Assembly (NCBI GenBank): GCA_028564925.1 | Contig: CM053031.1 | Span: 162,046,726 to 162,110,725, forward strand | DNA length: 64,000 nucleotides | Source of the DNA: Lithobates sylvaticus | Lineage: Eukaryota; Chordata; Amphibia; Anura; Ranidae | Direction: 5' to 3' | The notes under the pieces: model-generated | Database searches by the model: none | What the model was told of the DNA's origin: nothing | What the model saw: only the letters and a program-made list of their open reading frames with translations | Shown: positions 33,128 through 43,384 of the stretch, piece by piece | How positions within the stretch are numbered: the first letter of the stretch is position 1 | How the letters are laid out: each line of letters begins with the position of its first letter | Translations under genes and position numbers: made by a program

Positions 33128-35061
33128 ATGTTTCCCGTACGTACTCGTCGCCGAGTTCGTGCTGTACGCGGAATTGGTGTCGGGCTTTTAGCTTTGACCC
33201 AAGACCCGTTCATGAACAGAGTGACGAGGAGTATGTGGACCAAGAATTGGTTGCTTCAGCGTGATCAGTTCTCGCACATGCCTTTGCTTCGTGAGATCCG
33301 GGAGAATAATCCTGATGATTTCAGGAACTTTCTCCGGATGACGGACCCCGTTTTTCACCGTCTTTTGGCTTTGCTGACCCCTTTTATCAGCCGGCAGGAT
33401 ACCTGCATGAGACAAGCCATCACTCCGGAGCAGAGGCTTGTTGCTACGTTGAGGTACTTGGCGACAGGGAGAAGCCTTCAGGATTTGAAGTTCTCTTCAG
33501 GTATCTCTCCCCAGGCCCTGGGAATCATTATTCCAGAGACCTGTTCTGCCATCATCCAGGTCCTGCAGGAGGACTATATTAAGGTAACATTTCTCCTTTA
33601 CTATTCCCTTCTATGTATGCTCTGTTTGCTAATGTCTTGTATTTTTGACCTCCTTTCCTAATTACCATGATTGCAATATGCTCTAATATGCTGTGCCCCT
33701 TTTCTCCTTCATGCATTTTTCCCTTCACTTACCTCCCCAGCATGCTCTTCTCCCCCGATAGACACCTATGGCCTAGTCACTTAAGCAATGTATTTTGTCT
33801 GCTGCATAGTATTGTTTTCCCCCAAACACCCCCTAAAATATGCACAAATGTTTGCTGTGTGGTTTACTTCATGTAGAGCCCCTTTTTTTTCCCTTTTTGT
33901 TGGTGGGGGGGGGGGGGGGTGCCCAATTCATTCTGAACCCCCTCCCCCAACTGCTTTGTCAGATGGTACCAATCCTCTATCTGCTGGCTTTCCAAAGGTC
34001 AATAGACACTACATACCTACCTCTTTATAGTGGGCATCTTTAGGGATGAATTCAGCAAAGCATGTAGTGCAAGGGGCTGGCTCCATACTTTCCATTTCCT
34101 CTTTTTTTGTGTTCTTTCCCTCCTATTAGCTTGCTAGGTAATTTCAGAATGTCCAAATGTGCGTTCCTTTTTTTTTGGGGGGGGGGGGATTTTGAATGTT
34201 ATTTTATCTTTCCTGTGGGCTGCCAATAGTGTTAAGTAAGGAGGGTCTGGCCAAACTAGCACACATTATTGAGCCATTATTGAGCCTTGTTTCACTCCAC
34301 AGTTCCCATCCACGCCACAGGAATGGCAGACTGTGGCCTCCCACTTTGCCAGCCGTTGGGACTTTCCTAACTGCGGAGGTGCAATTGATGGGAAACACGT
34401 CCGCATCGTCCCACCGCCCAACTCGGGGTCCTACTATTATAATTATAAGGGGTTTAATAGTGTAGTGATGTTGGCGGTGGTGTCGGCGACATACGATTTT
34501 TTGTATGTGGACGTGGGGATGAACGGCCGGATCTCGGATGGTGGTGCCATTGCGCACACGGAGTTCTACTGGCGTCTCCAAAGTGGCAGTCTGTGCTTGC
34601 CACCTCCAGAGGAGAATGCTGAAGGACTCCCCTTCGTCTTTGTCGCAGATGAAGCGTTTGCGCTGACTCCCCATCTGATGAGGCCCTTCCCGATGAGGAC
34701 CCTCACCCCAGACCAAAGGGTCTTCAATTACAGGCTGTCCAGAGCCCGCAGAGTGGTGGAGAACACCTTCGGAATCCTGGCCAGCCGCTTCCGCCTGTTT
34801 TTTACGGCTATTAACTTGGCGGAATACAAACTCAACCACATAGTTCTTGCCTGTTGCATATTGCACAACTTTTTAAAACGACACAACAGCAACTATGTAG
34901 TGCCCGTTGGCCCAGATGTGGAGGGCCCTTCCAATGCGGACCTCACAGCCCTTCAAGCGGCACGTCCAGGCTTGCCCCCTCTAAATGCCCGCGCGGTCCG
35001 CGAGCAATATATGGACTACTTTGTGGGTAGGGGGGCCATTGCTCTGCCTGACGATGTGTGA
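33128..35061 (+). CDS. Harbinger transposase, two exons, intact
   Basis: Exon 1 is 33128-33583 (152 codons from ATG), ending AAG before GTAACA. The intron of 719 bp ends CTCCACAG at 34302, and exon 2 is 34303-35061 (252 codons plus TGA). Phase is kept, giving 404 residues, normal for the family. It would cut and insert the element with its Myb-like partner. The N-terminal DNA-binding part includes RLVATLRYLATGRSLQDL; the core has GAIDGKHVRI (D181), DVGMNGRISDGG (D231), VFVADEAFAL (D268) and RRVVENTFGIL (E305). D268 and E305 are 36 residues apart. All acidic positions are present. An AATAAA lies 13 bp past the stop. Confidence 0.9.
33584..34302 (+). other. Intron of the Harbinger transposase
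   Basis: 719 bp, GTAACA to CACTCCACAG. It contains two G-runs (33904-33920, 34180-34188) but no gene. Confidence 0.8.
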
Positions 35062-35073
35062 GAGGCATTTTTT

Positions 35074-35079
35074 AATAAA
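35074..35079 (+). terminator. Poly(A) signal of the transposase
   Basis: AATAAA 13 bp after the transposase stop codon. Confidence 0.75.
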
Positions 35080-36122
35080 TATATTTTTTAAACCAACCTA
35101 TGATTTCTTGTCATTTCCGTATTATTGCTTATTTGACCTTGAAATTTTTTCCCTTTAGCTTCAACAGTGGGAATGCACTTTCTGGGCAAAAGGAGGTAAC
35201 AGTCTCTTCTTCCCAAAAAGATTCTTCTCATGTTGTGTGTTTGATACCTAATCTTTGGTCTAGAGAAGGTTTGTAGTGCATAACTGACACCCAAAATACT
35301 CCTTTTCATCACCATGACAGAAATGTGTGTATTACCAAAAATGGTGTGCTACGTGTTTTCAAACAAATCACTGTGGGTGTCATTTACATAAGTCAAATCC
35401 ACTATGCTCTACAAGTGCAGTGCAAAAGTGCCCTGGAAAAGAAACTTGCAGTGCAAACTGGATTTGCCTTTAGTAAATAACACCCATTGCCCCCCAAATC
35501 CTTTACATTTTACATACATAATGCTTTTTTGTTTTTAAATAAGGAAGCCACACATTTAGAAAATTAAAAAAGTTTACTTGCAACACATTCACAAGTGCGT
35601 TTACAAACTTCTTGCCAAAACTGACAAGATATTGGTTATTTACAACATTGTTTACAAACATTCCGCATTTGGTAAAACCAGGCATGGAGCAAAACAGAAC
35701 CTAGGAACTAGGAAAGTTCAACTTTCTAAAGTGAAGACAAGATCAGACATGTTCAAAGTGTGTTTGATCTTACCTTCATCACATGGGGGGTCACCCCTGG
35801 AAAGTGGAAATTTAGAACATGCACACAATTTGGGTCTGAAAATGGTCATTAGATGGTTAAACACATGCCTAGAATCTTCAAAAGTGCCATTTTCCATCAT
35901 GGGGATGAATGGACGTTTTTTGGGGGTGCAACCCCGTCACCACAACCACTTTAGTAGTTCGTAAAGTGGTTGCACCCCCAAAAAAACGTTGTCATTCATC
36001 CACCATGATGGGAGCTAGCACATGTGTACACAATGTGTGCATGTTCCAAATTTCACACAGTTCTTAAGTTGCAAATGTGTTCAGAAGCAGTCACAAATGT
36101 GTGTTAATTACTTGGTGCGTTT
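35080..36122. other. Harbinger spacer between transposase and Myb gene
   Basis: AT-rich, no gene. It holds the fold-back repeat described at 35815-36052. The two genes converge here, and no good poly(A) signal for the minus-strand Myb gene is seen near its stop. Confidence 0.5.
35815..36052. repeat. Fold-back repeat in the Harbinger element
   Basis: Imperfect inverted repeat, about 105-bp arms. GAACATGCACACAAT at 35815 pairs with the region ending GTGTGCATGTTCC, and the best inner pairing is TTTTTTGGGGGTGCAACC (35920-35937) with GGTTGCACCCCCAAAAAA. The centre is near 35950. It may be a nested MITE. Confidence 0.8.
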
Positions 36123-37462
36123 TCATATTTTTCCTAAAACATCAATGATGTTCTTCAATTTTTGTTGAACATAATTGATGTTTTGCTTTATGTCATCTAG
36201 ATCTCTATTGCAGACCATTATCTCCCCGATGAGTACGTGGGCACTCTCTGTGGTAAAGTGCGATTCTTCTTCCACAACATCCACGTCACCTAAAAACAAA
36301 CAAAAACCAAAAAAATGTCTTGGAAATGAGGCAGGCATACATTGATTAGCTTACCAGTAGCTGTGTTCTCCCACACTCACCTGTTGTGGTGACAAGTTCT
36401 CCAATTTCTATGATCTCTCCTTCCTCCTCCTCCTCCTCTGCTTCTGGTCTTTCCCCTTCTTTGGGAGGTGTTGGTTTTGGGGTTTCCTCAGACGTCCCGA
36501 GTTTTCGCTCCCCTATGAGAATGTACAAAAGGAAGATTTAGCAACACAATCTATTGAGGGCAGAAATAGGAAATGACAAACATTGCTTGAAAGTGAGGGA
36601 CAATATTTTTGGTTGGCCAGTTACAAATGACACCAACATGAATGTAGTCACTTTGTAAAGGTGATAAACTTATAGCTTATTGGTCGACGTTTGTCTGATG
36701 GAGACCCCCATCTAGTATCCACTGGAGCACATGTGTGGAAAAGCATAATAAAAAGTGGGTTTGGGTGTCCCAGCACTAGTGCTCTATAGTCCAGATGGGT
36801 AAACAGCTACTGGGTGACCTCTCCTTTACATTGAATAAATTGGCTTTACATTCTTGATGACATTTCTAGAGAACAAACTTAATTTTCCCCAAAAAAACAC
36901 CAAACATCGTATTATAAGTGGCCGAACGATCGAGGTTGAGTACGATCGAATGGACACACACACGAACATGACAGTGGCAGAAAGATCGAGGTTGAGTGCG
37001 ATCGAATGCACAGACGAACATGAAAGTGGCCATTTTCTAATGTACAACTTTGTAAAAATACAAACACATGGAGCAGTATGCAAGCAAGAAATCAAACACA
37101 CAACACAACTACTTACTTTTTTGAAGAACTCGCTTGATCTTTCTGTACTGATCGTGCTCCCTCAGTTTCAGGTCTGACCAGCGTTGCTCCTTGGATCGTT
37201 GTACCCCAAAATGATTGTACAGCCTCCTCACAACTTTAGACATGATCTTGGCCTTGCGGACATTGGGGTTGAGGTAAGGCCCATACTTCCCATCATAGTC
37301 GCTCCTCTTTAATATGTCCACCATCTCCAACATTTCTCCAAATGACATATTGGAGGCCTTGAATTTCAGGCTCCGGGATCGGGACGTTTCTGCCTCCGGC
37401 CTTTCCTCGTCCTCCTCCTCGTTGCTGCAATATTTCGGCCGCACCTGCTGTGTCCCCGCCAT
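36123..37462 (-). CDS. Myb/SANT-like protein of the Harbinger, three exons, intact
   Basis: Exon 1 is 37462-37117 from ATG (MAGTQQVRPKYC), donor GTAAGT; exon 2 is 36512-36381, preceded by CTCATAG, donor GTGAGT; exon 3 is 36289-36123, preceded by TTTTTAG, ending TGA. Phases agree across both junctions, giving 214 residues. Residues 40-115 form a Myb/SANT-type DNA-binding domain (KASNMSFGEMLEMVDIL, YGPYLNPNVRKAKIMSKVV, RWSDLKLREHDQYRKI). An acidic middle (EEEEEEGEIIEIGEL) and a C-terminal coiled-coil-like tail (DDIKQNINYVQQKLKNII) follow. In Harbingers the Myb-like partner is known to help nuclear import and end recognition; that role is inferred here. Confidence 0.88.
36900..37030. repeat. Two-copy tandem repeat, about 59 bp
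   Basis: Two units built on GATCGAGGTTGAGTRCGATC and followed by CGAACATGA, in intron 1 of the Myb gene. No other copies seen. Confidence 0.75.
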
Positions 37463-37640
37463 GTGCTCTCCCCACTGCACCGTAAAGAGAAGGGGTGGGG
37501 ATTAGACGAGAAAGATCGTCAGGGGCGGGCGGAATTTGACGCATGCGCACTGTATATAAAACATCACACGCCTGTGTCGTAGCCACGATCTGTGAGACGA
37601 GGGGAGAGAAAGCTCACGCACGAGACGATCGCTATAACGA
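37463..37640. promoter_or_regulatory. Bidirectional promoter region between Myb and MADF genes
   Basis: The two genes start divergently about 310 bp apart. Between them are a GC box (GGGGCGGGC near 37521-37530), an NRF1-like GCATGCGCAC (37541-37550), a TATA box TATATAAAA (37553-37561) facing the MADF gene, and a donor-like AAG/GTACAA at about 37641 that would end a leader exon. No TATA box is seen facing the Myb gene. Confidence 0.6.
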
Positions 37641-37773
37641 AGGTACAATTTGACGTTGGTACATAACTAGCCTAGACTGATTAGACCTTGAGGCTTCTTT
37701 ATGGAGAAGATTAGGAGAGTTTAGCCTGACATAATTCATAGTGTTTTGTGTGGTGTTGTGTCTTGCAGAGATT

Positions 37774-38925
37774 ATGGAGGGCTTCAACCATGTGAGTTTT
37801 CTCCCCCTCTTCATTGATAAATATAGGGAAATGCCCCTATTATGGCAGGCGAAACACCGAGACTACAGCAACAGACCAAAGAGGTACGCAGCCATGAAGA
37901 AACTTGTGGCATTTGTAAAGCCAAGGTTCCCCACGGCAACCGTGGAGACCTTAAGAATAAAAATTGCCAACCTGAGGAGTACCTATTTCAGGGAGCGCAA
38001 TAAGGTCCGGAAGTCCCAAGCATCTGGAGTTGCAGCAGATGAGGTCTATGTCCCCACGCTCTGGTACTATGACAGGCTCCATTTTCTCAAAGACCAGGCT
38101 AATGTCAGGAAGTCACTCTCGACTCTTCCTTGCACGTGTCCTTCCATGCACGCCACCCCTGATGAGGCTTCCGAGGAGCAACCTGGGCCTTCCAGTCTTG
38201 AAGATGTGGAGGAGCCCAGCTTGTGGAATAATGAATGATGTTCACTTAATTCAGGATCCCCAATTGCTTAGTTCCTAACGTGTTTGACATATCAACTGAC
38301 AGTAGTGTTGGAGACAGTTGGGGCAAGAATCTAAACTGCAGGGCTGAGAATTGTATGGTTTTCTATTTGTAAACATTTTGCAACAGTCACTAGATGAGAA
38401 TTGTGTGTGTTTGATGAACAAATAACTCAAACTATGTCCCTTTTTCATACACAGGAAGACCTCAGCCAGGAGGTGGCTGTGGAATGTGGCAGTCAGGAGG
38501 AGGCAGGGGTTAGTGGCAGCCAAGAGGTGGGTAGTGGCAGCCAACAGGGGGGTAGGCGTAGGAGCCTGACTGTCTCCCAAGTCCCTCCCCTCCGCCTTCC
38601 CTACAGAAGGGCGAGAAGGATGGGGGAGGTGGGAGAGTCAGCGCTTCGGCTGATCAGAGATGATTCAGCCTCCCTATATGCCACACCCACCTACGAGGAG
38701 GCCTTTGGCTCCTTGGTTGCCAATAAAATGAAGGGTATGGAGGCGGGGCAACGCAGCATGTGTGAGGGGGTCATCCCCAAGGTCCTAAATGAGGGGATGG
38801 CTGGGGAGATGACCCCACTCACACATATTTGCGATAGTGAACAGGCTCCGCCTCCTCCTCCTCCTCCTCCTTCTGCCACCCCACCAGCACCACAGCGTGG
38901 AAGGAAGCGTACAAGGAAGACCTGA
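37774..38925 (+). CDS. MADF-domain protein of the Harbinger, two coding exons
   Basis: The first coding exon starts after GTGTCTTGCAG (37768), with ATG at 37774. Residues 7-110 are a MADF (Adf-1-like) DNA-binding domain: FLPLFIDKYREMPLLWQ, YAAMKKLVAFVKPRF, LRIKIANLRSTYFRERNKV, LWYYDRLHFL. As read, the frame stops at TGA 38236 after 154 residues. A second open exon, 38455-38925, follows TTCATACACAG in phase 0 and adds about 156 residues: a basic stretch, a BESS-like helix (EEAFGSLVANKMKGMEAGQRSM) and a basic PQRGRKRTRKT end. No good donor stands at the end of exon 1 (TGATGT where GT would be expected), so either the splice site has decayed or the short form is real. Likely a DNA-binding co-factor or regulator. 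Confidence 0.75.
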
Positions 38926-39710
38926 GAGTGACGACCTGGATTCAGTCTGGTCTGAGAGAAGATGGAGCCTTTCGTAGTACCAGAGCCTGGGGACCTAGAT
39001 GGCATCTGCTGCAGTTCCGGATGTTTTGGACTTCAGGACCAGATTGCACTCCCTTATTATTTAGATAGGTACTCCTCAGGCCCCCAATTTTAGATGCTTC
39101 AAAAATGATTGTTTGCCGTGGGTGTCCAAGGCTTTGCAAATTCCCCAAGTTTCTTCATCGCTGCGTTCCTCTTTGGTTTGTTGCTGAGACCTAAATAAAG
39201 GTATTTTTGATTTGAAAAAATCATTGCCTATGTGTTTTACTTTTCTACAATGACAGTTTTTCTTTGAGTAGGCAGGTACATTTCACTAATCATAAAGTAT
39301 AATTAACAAGGGGCACCAACAACCAACACACTCCTAGTAAATTTAAGCAACAAATAGAAATGTTAATAATGTTGTTTTGCTAAGTTGAGACACACAACCC
39401 CCCTCAAAAAAAAAAAAAAAAAAATCTCCTTAAAATATGTATTCCAAAAAAAAATACAAAAATGAGAAATCATCCAAAAAATATAACAAAGATTCTTTTA
39501 CGATCTGAGTAAAAATAAACATGTAGTCTAGAAATCCTGAAAACTAAGAAAGAACTAAGTTTGGGAGAAGTGCGGGTGAATAGGAGCAGCTAAAACATGT
39601 CATTCTTCTTGCATTGTAAAGAAAAAGAGAATGCGCTGCATTAAAGACATTTTAACATTGCAGCGTGACGAATGTGCTGTGTCGATTAGGAAAGGTAGTT
39701 TTACCTGACC
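38926..39710. other. 3' region of the MADF gene, no gene
   Basis: AATAAA at 39194-39199 probably ends the MADF transcript. The rest is AT-rich with A runs at about 39403-39425. No coding region. Confidence 0.6.
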
Positions 39711-39958
39711 GAGCGCTTCCGTCACAGAATTTCTTCTGAGCATGCGTAGCACTTTGTCAGTCGGACTACGCTACACACGATCGGATTTGGTGTGATCGGA
39801 CTTTGTTGTCGAAAAATCTATCCAGCAGGAGATAGGACTTTGTCCGTCGGACAATCCGAGGTACACTGTCCGATGGTGCCTACACACGGTCGGAATTTCC
39901 GACAACATTGTCCGATAGGACAGAATCCATCGGAAAATCCGACCGTGTGTATGGGGCT
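39711..39958 (-). repeat. Harbinger right end with subterminal repeats
   Basis: Several ATCGGA/TCCGAT and GTCCGTCGGACA motifs lead to the terminus GTGTGTATGGGGCT. They match the left end in reverse. Confidence 0.85.
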
Positions 39959-39961
39959 TTA

Positions 39962-40506
39962 GGGGGGTTTTTCATGTGACAACACTGAAGAAATTACACT
40001 TTGCTACAATGTAAAGTAGTGAGTGTACAGCTTGTATAACAGTGTCAATTTGCTGTCCCCTCAAAATAACACAACACACAGCCATTAATGTCTAAACCAC
40101 TGGCAAAAAGTGAGTACACCCCTAAGTGAAAATGTCCAAATTGGGCCAAATTAGCCATTTTCCCTCCCCGGTGTCATGGGACTCGTTAGTGTTACAAGCT
40201 CTCAGGTGTGACTGGGAAGCAGGTGTGTTAAATTTGGAAGTTAAACGTGCCACCTCATGGCAAAACTCTCTGAGGATCTGAAAAAAACAATTGTTGCTCT
40301 ACATAAAGATGGCCTAGGCTATAAGAAAATTGGCAAGATCCTGAAACTGAGCTTCAGTATGGTGGCCAAGACCATACTGTGATTTAACAAGACAGGTTCC
40401 ACACAGAACAGGCCTTGCCATGGTTGACCAAAGAAGTTGAGTGCACATGCTCAGCGTCTATTGGAAAATAGACGTATGAGTGCTGCCAACATTGTACGCA
40501 TCACCC
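39962..40506 (+). pseudogene. Tc1 relic: 5' leader and transposase N-terminus
   Basis: A Tc1-type 5' region unlike the intact element at 18916. The frame starts at ATG 40257 with AKLSEDLKKTIVALHKDGLGYKKIGKIL, the first helix-turn-helix of the DNA-binding domain. TGA codons near 40378 and 40427 interrupt it, and homology stops at about 40506 before the catalytic domain. Its left edge abuts the Harbinger target site. Confidence 0.8.
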
Positions 40507-40643
40507 CGGTACAACCTCTTCAAACCGAGGTGTGAAGGGGTTAAAATGTCAGCGGGCCAGGTGCATGTGAATTCATTATGTGCACTGACATTTAGCAGCG
40601 GCGGGCCGGGTGTGGCCAGTGGGCCGTAGGTTGCCAACCCCTG
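40507..40643. mobile_element. hAT-type terminus or MITE fragment
   Basis: Ends in GGTTGCCAACCCCTG, which from the right reads CAGGGGTTGGCAACC, a common vertebrate hAT end. The left part contains GTGAAGGGGTTAAAATG. A single end only, so the extent is uncertain. Confidence 0.5.
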
Positions 40644-40764
40644 GTCTAAAACTACCACAAGATAAAAATTAACAATTTATCAAGGTAAATGAAAACAAAA
40701 TATCAAGGTGAAAAAAACAAAATAGATCAAATCCCAGAGGTGTAACATGAACTAGACAAAAGAC

Positions 40765-41115
40765 TAAGGCCCCCTTCACACTGGGGCACCGGTGCCATCG
40801 GCAGTAAAGCGCCGCTATTTTTAGAAGCGTTTTTGCAGAGGTTTTCGGCCGCTAGTGGGGCGCTCTTAACCCCCGCTAGCAGCCGAAAAAACATTAAAAC
40901 GACCTGCAAAGTGGGTGGGCAGGAGCCGGGTATACACCGCTCCAAAGATGCTGCTTGCAGGAGTTTTTTTAACGTTCTGCCAGCGCATCGCCTCAGTGTG
41001 AAAGCACTCAAACTTTTACACTGAGACTGCAGGGGAGCTGTTTTTCAGGTGCTTTAATGGCGCTATTTTTAGCCCAAAAGCGCCTGAAAAACGCCTTAGT
41101 GTGAAAGGGGTCTTA
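40765..41115. mobile_element. MITE with TAAGRCCCC-type inverted ends
   Basis: About 350 bp. The left end is TAAGGCCCCCTTCACACT and the right end AGTGTGAAAGGGGTCTTA, imperfect inverted repeats that could include a TAA/TTA duplication as in Harbinger MITEs. The interior is rich in GCGCTATTTTTAG and AAAAACG motifs in both orientations. No gene. Confidence 0.75.
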
Positions 41116-42500
41116 GAATAAAGGCTGGGTGTAGGCTGTCTCTTCATAACAGGCTAGGGAACTGCAATCTGCAAAAACACTAGAAAAGAGAAAGAGGTAC
41201 CAAGCAGCCATTTAGTGTAATATGTCCCTCTTTTTAAATTGTAGCATACTGATAGTAGGCAGGGTTGCTAACAACATTTAGCTTGCTAGGGGGTAACTAG
41301 CTTGGCTGATTGATAGTGATTCACTGGCTTTTCCCTAACTCTGGATTTGTTGCATCTCTCTCTTCTGTCACTAGATGGCCTTGTTGCCTGTGACATTAGA
41401 ATGACCAGGGCATAGTGAAATAGGACTAGGAGTGAATGGGTTGTCTCTGCCAATTGGCAGGGGTTTCTTTAGTCCCTTGGCTTGCTGGGAGAGCCTAGTA
41501 ATTTGGGAGGAGTCAGGTGATCTGGGTTCTGTGCCACCTGGATGGCTGTCTGGGTGGACGTGTGTTACAAGGCTCTGGGTTGCTAGGCCAGAAGCCTGAG
41601 GCCTATCCCAAGAGCACCTGGCTGCTAGGCTGTCTGAGGCCTATCCAGGTTTGAGAGAAGCAGCTGTACTGTTGGGGCTTTTGGCCGGAAGCCCAACCAA
41701 GTTTCAGAGTTTCCATCGGACGGGGAACCGCATCGTTACCAGCTGTGAGGGAGAAGCAGTTGCCACAAGGGACGACCACTCCCGTCGCAGCAAGTGATGA
41801 TCAAGGCCAGAGGTAAAGGAAGGAATAGTTGCCAGCAAGGGACAACCATTCCTGTTATCAGAGGCCAGTGTATGGAAGTCTGAAGAAGTACCAGAGCAGC
41901 CTTTTCACCAGCCGGGGATGGTGAAGAAGTGGGAAAGCATCAGCAGAGTGCCGAGCCAGGGATCCAGTGGGTTAGCAGGGGTGACCCTTAAGGAGAATAC
42001 AGCGGGTTAGCTGTGGAGGAGCTCAGGGGATCCAGTGATGGGATCTTGAAGTCTAGTGAGAGACTGGGAGCTCAGTGAGTGAAGATCTACAGTGGCATAC
42101 TGCAAGATGTAAGAAAAGATCTATAACGGGCTACTGTGAGTTACGTGTATGAATCTTTGTAGACTGTTCTAAGTTCAGTTGCCATAGGAGACAGCGGTTC
42201 TATATATACAGTTGCTGCATCCAGCTTAAAGGCCCTCTACCTGTATAGCTGTCTGCCTATTTTTTTGTCTAGGAGTCTGCCAATTACTATTGCATCTGCC
42301 TAAGGGGATGTCCTGGCCCTAACCCTCTCTCCCCCAGTTCTGTTTAAATCTATTTTCTTGCATTCCAAAAAGTGAATGGCGCCCATGTTTCCAACTTGCA
42401 ATACACCCACCATGCCTAATAACCCACACTAAAAAGAAGTATGTCAGCTCTCCCTGACTCTGGAGGTCACGATAAGGCCTTTGGAGGTCAGGGATGCCAC
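41116..42500. other. Unassigned non-coding region
   Basis: No gene or recognised element in about 1.4 kb. Short internal duplications: CTGAGGCCTATCC twice (about 41598, 41635) and GTTGCCA...AAGGGACRACCA twice (about 41760, 41827). This could be an old repeat of unknown family. Confidence 0.4.
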
Positions 42501-42519
42501 TACAAAATAAACCTGTATA

Positions 42520-43151
42520 AAACAAAGGGTAGAAACGCCACCACTGCAGGGAACCGCTGAAAGGTCTAGAGAGCAGAGAACCGCTGAAGCTGCCAGTAAG
42601 AAGCAGGAACTCCACACAGGATCACAGCCGGACACTCCTCCTTCTCTCAAGGGATGCTGGGATATGCTTTTTGTGATAGAGGATGCCCTCTTCATAATTC
42701 TACCTAACTGCTACCCTCCGGGAAATTAATAGGAAATTCTCTTAGTAGAAATTAACCCTTTGTAAACCAAGAGCTAATGCGATTGTAGGACCGGTCCGCA
42801 ATCTATAGCCATAAAGTATATGGAAGACAATAAATAGATCAATAAATGAACGAATGAATGAAAATATTTTATATATTTCTAAGTTGATGTTTTTTCTAGC
42901 TGAGTCTCACTTATAATACTCACATCTAGTTTGAGACTCTTTTTCCTTAGTTTTTTTATTCATTTGTTTATTGATATATTTATTGTTTTCCATATAGTTT
43001 TGAACTATAGATTGTGAGCTTACAATCGTGGTAGCCCTTGGTTTACAAAGTGTTAATCTCCGCTCAGAGAAGTCACTATTTATTTTCAAGGGTAGCAGTT
43101 AGGGTAGACGAAGGGGTAATCTTGTCTCCCAAACCGCGTATCCCAGCAACC

Positions 43152-43196
<45 letters not shown>

Positions 43197-43265
43197 CAGA
43201 GAGTTTCTGCTTCTCACTGGCGGCTTCAGCAGTTTTCTGCAGTGGTGGTGTCTCTCCCCTGCATA
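42520..43265. repeat. Large imperfect fold-back repeat
   Basis: The left arm (42520-42830) and right arm (43000-43265) are reverse complements in patches: CCACCACTGCAG with CTGCAGTGGTGG, AACTGCTACCCT with AGGGTAGCAGTT, and TTTGTAAACCAAG with CTTGGTTTACAAAG. The centre is AT-rich near 42920. Probably a degraded fold-back MITE. Confidence 0.7.
43155..43193. repeat. (GA)n microsatellite
   Basis: About 19 uninterrupted GA units in the right arm of the fold-back repeat. Confidence 0.95.
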
Positions 43266-43384
43266 TTGACTGCCAGCCCCGCTGTGCCCATTTATTCATC
43301 TATGGTTTGAATTTTAGTTTTGGGCACCAGTTCACAAAAGCAAGGTAACGAATGTAGCGCGCTTAGCATGCTTACCACTGTGCA

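Larger units (their letters stand above)
32619..39961 (+). mobile_element. PIF/Harbinger transposon with three genes (element 32622-39958)
   Basis: A 7.3-kb DNA transposon flanked by TTA (32619-32621, 39959-39961), the 3-bp duplication typical of PIF/Harbinger. The ends match: AGCCCCATACACAC on the left, and GTGTGTATGGGGCT on the right. Subterminal TCCGTCGGAC-like motifs recur at both ends. Genes: transposase (+), Myb/SANT protein (-) and MADF protein (+). Classic Harbingers carry two, transposase and a Myb-like partner. Transposase and Myb read through once introns are allowed for, so it may be recent or still mobile. Confidence 0.93.

Noticed and set aside
37109-37480. Taking the Myb frame as starting at its first codon at 37480
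   Set aside because: That codon is GTG; the first ATG is at 37462, in frame, with a sensible start (MAGTQQ).
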